Origin: Bacteroidota bacterium
GTDB taxonomy: Bacteria > Bacteroidota > Bacteroidia > Bacteroidales > F082
Direction of reading: 5' to 3'
DNA length: 64,000 nucleotides
Assembly (NCBI GenBank): GCA_002686705.1
Contig: NYYH01000077.1
Span: 6,992 to 70,991, forward strand
Shown here piece after piece: positions 47,972 to 54,451 of this stretch. The position numbers were made by a program, and so were the translations under genes. Position 1 is the stretch's first letter. Every line of letters starts with the position of its first letter. The notes below the pieces were generated by a model. That model made no database searches, was not told where the DNA came from, and saw nothing but the letters and a program-made list of their open reading frames with translations.

Positions 47972-48544
47972 ATGAAGAATAATGTTATTAATTCCGGTCT
48001 ATTGCTGTTAATCACAGCATTTTTGTTTGTTAATTTTTCTGCAAGCGCACAATCGCAAAAGTACGCTTATGTTGATACACAATACATACTGGATAACATA
48101 CCTGAGTTTCAGGATGCACAGGATGAATTGGATGAAATTTCCACAAAATGGCAAAAGGAGATAGAAACAAATTATGCTAAAGTGAGTGAAATGTATCAAA
48201 AATATCAGGCAGAATCTGTTTTGTTACCCGATGACATCAAACGAAAACGAGAAGAAGATATAGTAAATAAGGAAAAGGAAGTCAAGGAGCTTCAGAGGAA
48301 GTATTTTGGTGCTGAAGGAGAGCTTTTTAAAAAGCGCCAAGAGCTTGTTCAACCAATCCAGGAAAAAGTATATAATGCTATTGAAAGTATTGCTGCTACT
48401 AATAACTATTCATTTGTTTTTGATAAATCTGGCGGAATGACATTGCTTTATACTAACCCGAAATACGATATTAGTGATGATGTATTGGATGAAGTGGGTA
48501 ATGTAATGCAAACTGTTAAGCGAGATAGTCGAACAAGGGATTAG
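47972..48544 (+). CDS. OmpH/Skp periplasmic chaperone (first copy)
   Basis: The 190-residue protein has a signal peptide (to SASAQ), the family strand KYAYVDTQYILDNIPEF, a long charged coiled coil of about 80 residues (KEKEVKELQRKYFGAEGELF) and the C-terminal strand YSFVFDKSGGMTLLYTNP. Skp trimers hold unfolded barrels on the way to BamA. It lies 47 bases after bamA, in the same transcript. Confidence 0.93.
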   Translation: MKNNVINSGLLLLITAFLFVNFSASAQSQKYAYVDTQYILDNIPEFQDAQDELDEISTKWQKEIETNYAKVSEMYQKYQAESVLLPDDIKRKREEDIVNKEKEVKELQRKYFGAEGELFKKRQELVQPIQEKVYNAIESIAATNNYSFVFDKSGGMTLLYTNPKYDISDDVLDEVGNVMQTVKRDSRTRD

Positions 48545-48657
48545 AGAAAATTCTGAATAAGAGGGTAATAGAAGATATTAGTATTAATCTAGAATAGTAA
48601 TTACACAATTTATTTGTTAATATTTCTTAATTATGTTCACATAATTTGTTAATCGTA

Positions 48658-48686
48658 TTGACATTCCTATTTTTTAGTTAAGTTTG
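48658..48686 (+). promoter_or_regulatory. Promoter of the second ompH gene
   Basis: TTG at 48658-48660 and TAAGTTTG at 48679-48686 are 18 bases apart, one short of the usual spacing. It would allow the second chaperone to be made separately from the bamA transcript. Confidence 0.55.
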
Positions 48687-48736
48687 CACCCCTGAATTTC
48701 GAATATTAGTAACCATATTATTAATAAATAAAAAAG

Positions 48737-49255
48737 ATGAAATCGTTTAGAAAAGTTATTACATCGTTGTCTCTTATTGTTCTTATTTCAAGTGTTGGAT
48801 TTGCGCAATCAGGAGCTAAATTCGGATACATTGATTCAAATGAAATATTAACATTAATGCCCGAAACAGATTCCCTTCAGAAAGAACTTAAAGATTATGC
48901 TGATTATCTTGATGAACAAATGTCTACAATGGCTATGGAATATCAATCAAAAGTTAGCATATATCAAGAGAATGTAGCTACTATGTCAGACTTGATAAGA
49001 CAAACTAAAGAAAAAGAAATTACTGATTTACAAAATCGTATTCAAGCATTCCAGCAATCGGCTGATCAGGATCTTCAGGCAAAACAAGCTGAACTTTTTA
49101 ACCCATTGATTGAGAAAGTTAAAGTTGCAATTACTGAAGTTTCACGCGAAAATAATTATAATTATATTTTTGATGTAGGAACTGGAGCACTTGTTTTTTA
49201 CGAAACAGGAGATAATATACTTCCATTAGTAAAGGCAAAACTAGGAGTTCAGTAG
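48737..49255 (+). CDS. OmpH/Skp periplasmic chaperone (second copy)
   Basis: The 172-residue protein has a signal peptide (to VGFAQ), GAKFGYIDSNEILTLMPET, a coiled coil around residues 45-130 (QTKEKEITDLQNRIQAFQQS) and the ending NYNYIFDVGTGALVFYE. It is paralogous to the gene upstream, with the same fold but a distinct coil. It has its own promoter and a strong terminator follows. Confidence 0.93.
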   Translation: MKSFRKVITSLSLIVLISSVGFAQSGAKFGYIDSNEILTLMPETDSLQKELKDYADYLDEQMSTMAMEYQSKVSIYQENVATMSDLIRQTKEKEITDLQNRIQAFQQSADQDLQAKQAELFNPLIEKVKVAITEVSRENNYNYIFDVGTGALVFYETGDNILPLVKAKLGVQ

Positions 49256-49277
49256 TTCACAACTCACAACGATATTA

Positions 49278-49312
49278 AACCTCGAAAGGACATAACCTTT
49301 CGGGGTTTTTGT
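49278..49312 (+). terminator. Terminator of the envelope cluster
   Basis: AACCTCGAAAGG at 49278-49289 pairs with CCTTTCGGGGTT at 49296-49307 (one G-T wobble) around a 6-base loop, followed by T-runs (TTTTTGTTTTG). It closes the transcript after the second ompH. Confidence 0.92.
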
Positions 49313-49439
49313 TTTGTTACACATTCTTCAGCAAGCAATTCTCAGTATTGAAGTGGTGTATTTGAAACAGTTATCCTTTATTGATAAAATAATCTGTAAA
49401 CCCTGTTTAATTCGTGTAATACTACTATTTTAGTAAAAT

Positions 49440-50306
49440 ATGAATAATTCTACAAATGTTAACAATCCTGAAAGGGTTGATATCGAAAAAGTACTTTCTG
49501 ATAAAAGCCCACTTCTGAAAAGATTTCTCCCTGGTTTTATGGTTAGTTATCTAAAGCGACTTATTCATCAAGATACTCTCAATTTATTCTTGCAAAACCA
49601 TGGACATCTTTCAGGGATTGAATTTATTGAGGCACTATTAACTGATTTGAATACGAAACTTGATATTTCAGGCCTCAACAATATTCCGAAGGATGGTAGA
49701 TATATAATTGCTTCAAACCATCCTCTGGGTGGAATTGATGGACTAGCACTAATGCTTGCAGTTGGCAAAGTAAGAAAAGATCTTGTGTTTCCTGTGAACG
49801 ATATATTAATGAATATCGAAAATTTAAGACCATTATTTATTCCGATCAACAAACATGGTAGTAATGCTCAAAATATCAAAATTTTAAATGATACTTTTGC
49901 CTCCGACAAAATAATATGTTATTTCCCATTTGGTCTTGTTTCGAGGAAAAGGAAAGGAAAAATTATGGATATTGAATGGAAAAACACTTTTATATCAAAA
50001 GCAAAAAAATATAAACGTGATATTATTCCTACACATATTGGTGGTCGTAATTCTAACTTCTTTTATAATCTTTCAAATATCCGTAAAGCTATTGGAATTA
50101 AGGCAAACATAGAAATGCTTTTCCTTGTTAATGAGTTTATTAAACAGAGAAACAGCACTTTAAAAATTACTTTTGGATCACCCATATCCTATAGTACCTT
50201 TGATAATAGGCATACAAAAGCTGAATGGGCTGAAATATTGAGGCAGTATTCATATAGTTTGGATACTGGTTATAACGAATTAATTGGTAAAGAGCTAGGA
50301 GTCTAG
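49440..50306 (+). CDS. PlsC-like O-acyltransferase, candidate GlsA
   Basis: The 288-residue protein is of the lysophospholipid acyltransferase fold. It has the NHxxxxD-type motif IASNHPLGGIDGLALML and FPFGLVSRKRKGK, which correspond to the catalytic and phosphate-binding motifs. It lies next to an OlsB-type N-acyltransferase. In Bacteroides thetaiotaomicron such a pair, glsA (O-acyl) and glsB (N-acyl), makes glycine lipids. By that analogy it would add the second acyl chain to an N-acyl amino acid at the membrane. The gene order here is reversed compared with my memory of the Bacteroides locus. Lipid identity is inference. Confidence 0.8.
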   Translation: MNNSTNVNNPERVDIEKVLSDKSPLLKRFLPGFMVSYLKRLIHQDTLNLFLQNHGHLSGIEFIEALLTDLNTKLDISGLNNIPKDGRYIIASNHPLGGIDGLALMLAVGKVRKDLVFPVNDILMNIENLRPLFIPINKHGSNAQNIKILNDTFASDKIICYFPFGLVSRKRKGKIMDIEWKNTFISKAKKYKRDIIPTHIGGRNSNFFYNLSNIRKAIGIKANIEMLFLVNEFIKQRNSTLKITFGSPISYSTFDNRHTKAEWAEILRQYSYSLDTGYNELIGKELGV

Positions 50307-50365
50307 TGCATTGTTTGATTGTATAATGTGGTTTTCGCCACTTAATCTTAGAACGAACAACGAAA

Positions 50366-50397
50366 TTGCAGTTTAATAATGTCAAGTATTATATTTG
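50366..50397 (+). promoter_or_regulatory. Promoter of the OlsB-type acyltransferase gene
   Basis: TTG at 50366-50368 and TATATTTG at 50390-50397 are 21 bases apart. The start codon 50422 follows by 24 bases. The box excludes the in-frame TTG at 50395 as the start. Confidence 0.68.
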
Positions 50398-50421
50398 TAT
50401 TATGGATTAATAAATGTCGAA

Positions 50422-51351
50422 ATGAAAACTATAATTCCTCCTGTTGATAAACGACTATTAGAGAAAGAACTAAATCCCGATCGATTTCTAAAAAAAACTA
50501 ATAATGGTAATAATGAGATTTATCTTGTTAGTGAAATGGATTCACCAAACGTAGTTCGTGAAATTGGAAGACTTCGTGAAGTTACTTTTCGGGATGCAGG
50601 TGGCGGAACTGGAGAAGAACTTGATCTTGACTCATTCGACAAAGGGGAATATGCATTTAAACAACTTGTGTTATGGGACCCCAATGATAAGGAATTAATT
50701 GGAGGCTATCGTTTTATTTATTGTGAGCATCTTGAAATCGATAAGGATGGATCTATTAAATCACCAACCGCAAGTTTATTCAAATATTCAAGAACATTTA
50801 TTAAAGATTATTTTCCATTTACAATTGAACTTGGACGGTCTTTTGTTCAACCACTCTATCAACCAACATTTAATTTAAGAAGAGGAATGTATGCGCTTGA
50901 TAATTTGTGGGATGGTATCGGAGCAGTAATTGTAGATAATCCAGAAATTAAATATTTGTTTGGCAAAGTAACAATGTATCCTCATTTCGATACCTTGGCA
51001 CGAGATATGATATTATTTTTTTTAGAAAAGTATTTCCCTGATAATGAAAAGCTAATTTATCCTATTGATCCATTAATGATAGGAACATCAAAAAAAATAT
51101 TGAATAATATTTTTGCAGGATGTAATTATGATGAAGATTATAAGACACTAATTCAAAAGGTACGTAAACTTGGCGAAAATGTACCTCCACTTGTAAATGC
51201 GTATATGAATTTGTCGGCAACAATGAAAACTTTTGGCACAGCAGTTAATCATCATTTTGGAGATGTTGAAGAAACCGGAATACTTCTCACTGTTGAAGAT
51301 ATTTTTGCTGATAAGAAGGATAGACATCTTACATCGAATAAAAAAAAATAA
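50422..51351 (+). CDS. OlsB/hemolysin-like GNAT N-acyltransferase, candidate GlsB
   Basis: The 309-residue protein from ATG 50422 (MKTIIPPVDKRLLEKEL) has a GNAT acyltransferase core: IGRLREVTFRDAGGGTGEE, LIGGYRFIYC, SLFKYSRTF and ELGRSFVQP, as in OlsB and HlyC-like proteins that acylate ornithine or glycine. In Bacteroides GlsB makes N-acyl-3-hydroxyacyl glycine from acyl-ACP. With the neighbouring PlsC-like gene it is the best candidate for glycine-lipid synthesis in this organism. Ornithine or serine could be the true head group. Confidence 0.82.
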   Translation: MKTIIPPVDKRLLEKELNPDRFLKKTNNGNNEIYLVSEMDSPNVVREIGRLREVTFRDAGGGTGEELDLDSFDKGEYAFKQLVLWDPNDKELIGGYRFIYCEHLEIDKDGSIKSPTASLFKYSRTFIKDYFPFTIELGRSFVQPLYQPTFNLRRGMYALDNLWDGIGAVIVDNPEIKYLFGKVTMYPHFDTLARDMILFFLEKYFPDNEKLIYPIDPLMIGTSKKILNNIFAGCNYDEDYKTLIQKVRKLGENVPPLVNAYMNLSATMKTFGTAVNHHFGDVEETGILLTVEDIFADKKDRHLTSNKKK

Positions 51352-51364
51352 AATTTTAGTCTTC

Positions 51365-51988
51365 ATGAAGATTAATTATGCCGATTTTATAATAAGCTCA
51401 ACTGATGTAGGAAAGTGCCCTATTCCTGATAAGCCTGAATATGCATTTATTGGGAGGTCGAACGTTGGTAAATCATCGTTAATTAATATGATAACCGGCA
51501 GAAAGAAACTTGCTAAAATATCCTCAACTCCCGGAAAAACAATATTAATAAACCATTTCATTATTAACAACCAGTGGTATTTAGTTGACTTACCCGGTTA
51601 CGGATTTGCAAAACGATCGAAAACAGAACGTTTGAAATGGGAAAAGATGATAAGAAAGTATATTTTAAACAGACCAAATATGCTTACTTTATTTTTGCTA
51701 ATTGATATTAGGATAGAACCTCAACAAATAGATCTTGAGTTTATTGAATGGCTTGGAATTTCAAGTATCCCATTTGTTATTGCTTTTACCAAAGCTGATA
51801 AACTCAAAACAAATCAGCTAGCTTCTAATATAAAAACATATAAAAATAAGCTATCCGAAAGCTGGGAAGAACTTCCTCCAATAATTGTTACATCATCAAC
51901 AAATAATTTGGGAAGAGATAAACTACTTGAGTTCATTGAAAATACTAATAAAGTATATAGAAATGATACTAAACTGAAGGGCTTGTAA
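51365..51988 (+). CDS. engB: Ribosome biogenesis GTPase EngB/YihA
   Basis: The 207-residue protein from ATG 51365 (MKINYADFIISSTDVG) is a TrmE-Era-EngA-type GTPase: P-loop GRSNVGKSSLIN, switch STPGKT, G3 DLPGYGFAK and G4 TKADKL. It is essential for large-subunit assembly in other bacteria. It follows the acyltransferase after 13 bases. The longer frame to 51233 overlaps that gene out of frame and is not used. Confidence 0.96.
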   Translation: MKINYADFIISSTDVGKCPIPDKPEYAFIGRSNVGKSSLINMITGRKKLAKISSTPGKTILINHFIINNQWYLVDLPGYGFAKRSKTERLKWEKMIRKYILNRPNMLTLFLLIDIRIEPQQIDLEFIEWLGISSIPFVIAFTKADKLKTNQLASNIKTYKNKLSESWEELPPIIVTSSTNNLGRDKLLEFIENTNKVYRNDTKLKGL

Positions 51989-52032
51989 GGTAAATAAATG
52001 TTTGGTAATTGTGACCTTGGATTAGATAAAGG

Positions 52033-52359
52033 TTAAATTTTTATTTCAAAAAGAACTTGATTTTTACTCACCACATCTTTTTTCTTCACAAAAAGTTTTA
52101 ATTCACCATCCATTGGTGCTATTACTTTATTCATCATTTTCATTGCATCAAGAATAAGTATAATGTCACCTTCTTTTACATTTCGTTTTTGCTTAAAAAA
52201 AATTTCGGTAATAATACCAGGAATAAATGCCCGAACTTTTCCGGGATTATATTCTTCGTATTTTTTCCGCTGCTTAAATTTGTGCGTAAGAAGAGTCTTA
52301 TACTTTACACCATCAATATCAATTGAACTAAACCGTATTTTTTTTTCTTCGTTTGCCAT
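52033..52359 (-). CDS. Biotin carboxyl carrier protein of an acyl-CoA carboxylase
   Basis: The 108-residue protein carries a biotinyl/lipoyl domain with the biotinylation site DAMKMMNKVIAP near residue 72. It follows the carboxyltransferase by 12 bases, forming a two-gene operon. It would carry carboxyl-biotin between a biotin carboxylase or decarboxylase partner and the transferase. The N-terminal 40 residues are basic and unstructured. There is no separate membrane subunit gene nearby, so a sodium-pumping decarboxylase cannot be concluded. Confidence 0.9.
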   Translation of the reverse strand: MANEEKKIRFSSIDIDGVKYKTLLTHKFKQRKKYEEYNPGKVRAFIPGIITEIFFKQKRNVKEGDIILILDAMKMMNKVIAPMDGELKLFVKKKDVVSKNQVLFEIKI

Positions 52360-52371
52360 AACATATCCGGA

Positions 52372-53919
52372 TTAAAACGGTGGAATCCCATGTTTTTTAT
52401 TGGGAAGTTGAACTTTTTTATCCTTTGAGATATCAAGAGCATGAATCAGCATTTTCCGTGTTTCATCTGGTTCAATTACCGCATCAACATAACCATAAGC
52501 AGCAGCAACATATGGATTTGCGAATTTTGTTTTATACTCAGCAACCTTTTCTTTACGCATTATTGCGGGATCAGCGGCTGTCATAATTTCTTTCCGGAAA
52601 ATAATATTTGAAGCACCTTCAGGTCCCATAACGGCAATTTCAGCAGTAGGCCAAGCAAAAACAAAATCAGCTCTAAGGTGATGCGAACACATAGCTATAT
52701 AGCCCCCACCATAAGCTTTACGAGTTATTAATGTAATTTTTGGCACTGTTGCTTCTGAATAAGCATATAGTAATTTTGCGCCATGACGAATTACACCGGC
52801 ATGTTCCTGATCAACTCCTGGTAAGTATCCCGGGAGGTCAACTAGTGTTACCAGTGGAATATTAAAAGCGTCACAATATCGCACAAAACGTGCTGCCTTA
52901 TCCGATGAGTCAACATCAAGAACACCAGCAAGATAAAGGGGCTGATTTGCAACAATACCAACAGTATCTCCATTTATTCTAGCGAAACCAATTACAATGT
53001 TCTTTGCAAATAAATCCTGAATTTCAAAGAAATATGAATCGTCAGCAAAAGCTCTTATCAAATCCCTTACATCGTAAGGCTGCTTTGCATTTGAAGGCAT
53101 TACACTATCAATCTTAAAACGTCTTGTTTTAGGTGACTTTTTTGGAAAGCGTTTTGCCTTGTTAATATTGTTCCACGGGATAAAACTGATAAGTTGTTTT
53201 ACCTGACTAAAACATTCCTCTTCGCTTTCTGCATAAAAATGAGCATTCCCTGTCTCCTCGCAGTGTATCCTTGCACCACCTAAAGCCTCCATCGTAATCT
53301 CCTCACCAAGTACCGTTTTAATCACTTCAGGTCCTGTAATAAACATCTTGGTTATTTTTTCCACAGTAAAAACAAAATCGGTTAGGGCAGGTGAATAAAC
53401 TGCACCACCTGCGCATGGCCCTAGTATAACAGATATTTGAGGAATTACCCCCGAAGCAAGCGTATTACGGAAAAATATCTCACCATAACCTGCCAACGAG
53501 TTAACCCCTTCCTGAATACGTGCTCCACCTGAATCATTAATTCCAATTAATGGAACTTTCAGTTTTAATGCATGATCCATTATTTTTGTGATCTTTTTTG
53601 CATGCATCCATCCTAACGATCCGCCGGCAACTGTAAAATCCTGAGCATAAATACATACAGGTTGTCCAGTAATATTACCCGTACCAGTAATTACACCATC
53701 ACCGGGTAAGTACTTTTTATCCATATCAAAATCCTTTGCAGCATGTTCTACAAATAAATCATACTCATGAAAAGATTTTGGATCGAGAAGTGCAATAATT
53801 CTCTCTCTCGCTGTAAGTTTACCAATGGCTTTTTGTTTTTCAATGGCTTTTACACCACCTCCCTTTAAAGCCGTACGCATACGTTTTTTAAGATCTGTTG
53901 ATTTTTCTTTGATGCCCAT
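52372..53919 (-). CDS. Acyl-CoA carboxyltransferase, propionyl-CoA carboxylase beta / MmdA type
   Basis: The 515-residue enzyme has two crotonase-like carboxyltransferase halves: FTVAGGSLGWMHAKKI, GINDSGGARIQEGVNSLAGYG and GPCAGGAVYSPALTDF in the first, and VDLPGYLPGVDQEHAGVIRH with TRKAYGGGYIAMCSHHL in the second. It is closest to propionyl-CoA carboxylase beta subunits and to the alpha subunit of methylmalonyl-CoA decarboxylase. It connects propionyl-CoA and methylmalonyl-CoA, central to propionate and succinate metabolism. Direction of flux cannot be told from sequence. Its transcript starts with a strongly structured leader. Confidence 0.92.
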   Translation of the reverse strand: MGIKEKSTDLKKRMRTALKGGGVKAIEKQKAIGKLTARERIIALLDPKSFHEYDLFVEHAAKDFDMDKKYLPGDGVITGTGNITGQPVCIYAQDFTVAGGSLGWMHAKKITKIMDHALKLKVPLIGINDSGGARIQEGVNSLAGYGEIFFRNTLASGVIPQISVILGPCAGGAVYSPALTDFVFTVEKITKMFITGPEVIKTVLGEEITMEALGGARIHCEETGNAHFYAESEEECFSQVKQLISFIPWNNINKAKRFPKKSPKTRRFKIDSVMPSNAKQPYDVRDLIRAFADDSYFFEIQDLFAKNIVIGFARINGDTVGIVANQPLYLAGVLDVDSSDKAARFVRYCDAFNIPLVTLVDLPGYLPGVDQEHAGVIRHGAKLLYAYSEATVPKITLITRKAYGGGYIAMCSHHLRADFVFAWPTAEIAVMGPEGASNIIFRKEIMTAADPAIMRKEKVAEYKTKFANPYVAAAYGYVDAVIEPDETRKMLIHALDISKDKKVQLPNKKHGIPPF

Positions 53920-53939
53920 AATAGATTAGTTTTGGGTTC

Positions 53940-54000
53940 ACAAAAAAAGAGATAAGCTCAGCCTTAAGGGCTTTCTTTCCTCATTGGAAAACTTATCTCT
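53940..54000 (-). ncRNA. Structured leader RNA of the carboxyltransferase operon, possible three-way junction
   Basis: On the minus strand AGAGATAAG pairs with CTTATCTCT (9 bp, outer stem). Inside are two small hairpins: TTTCC with GGAAA around AATGA, and AGCC with GGCT around CTTAA. The outer 3' arm runs directly into T7, giving a terminator-like end 20 bases before the start codon at 53919. The predicted transcription start (about 54000) coincides with the first base of the outer stem. The arrangement could be a cis-regulatory RNA (attenuator or riboswitch-like) or a short independent RNA with its own terminator. I match it to no known class. Confidence 0.5.
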
Positions 54001-54007
54001 ACCTTTG

Positions 54008-54037
54008 CAAAAGTATATCAAAATAGCAATAAAGCAA
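54008..54037 (-). promoter_or_regulatory. Promoter of the carboxyltransferase operon
   Basis: On the minus strand TTG (CAA at 54035-54037) and TACTTTTG (CAAAAGTA at 54008-54015) are 19 bases apart, an exact consensus. Transcription would begin about 7 bases after the box, at the 5' base of the structured leader. Confidence 0.7.
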
Positions 54038-54103
54038 GGTATTTTATACTGTTTAGTGAAAGAAAAATATTTAACTACATTATAATCAATTAAATAAGAC
54101 CTA

Positions 54104-54451
54104 ATGAATGTTGAGGATATAAGAATGTATTGTCTTGAAAAAAAAGGAGTTACCGAAAGCTTCCCTTTTGATGATACAACATTGGTATTCAAGGTAGTAG
54201 GTAAAATGTTTGCCCTAGTTAATCTTGATGGTAATCTAAGGTTGAATTTGAAGTGTGACCCTGAACAGGCAATTATTTTGCGTGAACATCATGATTCTGT
54301 AATACCAGGATATCATATGAATAAGAAACATTGGAATACGATTCTACTAGATGAAACTATAGCGGATCGATTGTTAATGGAATGGATCGATGATTCTTAC
54401 AATCTTATTGTAGAAAATTTGCCAAAAAAGCTGAAGCAAAAATTACATTGA
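54104..54451 (+). CDS. MmcQ/YjbR-family DNA-binding-fold protein
   Basis: The 115-residue protein matches the YjbR fold: VEDIRMYCLEKKGVTESFPF, then VFKVVGKMFALVNL, RLNLKCDPEQAIILREHH and the conserved VIPGYHMNKKHWNTILLD. Members bind DNA in structural studies or have unknown roles. It is divergent from the carboxyltransferase operon and its stop overlaps the stop of the TonB receptor gene by 9 bases on the opposite strand. Confidence 0.88.
   Translation: MNVEDIRMYCLEKKGVTESFPFDDTTLVFKVVGKMFALVNLDGNLRLNLKCDPEQAIILREHHDSVIPGYHMNKKHWNTILLDETIADRLLMEWIDDSYNLIVENLPKKLKQKLH

Noticed and set aside
51233..51364. A 44-residue extension of EngB
   Set aside because: It lies inside the upstream acyltransferase gene in another frame and matches nothing in EngB.
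53938..54192. A minus-strand 84-residue frame over the YjbR-type gene
   Set aside because: It is the reverse shadow of the YjbR gene and of the leader and promoter of the carboxyltransferase operon.
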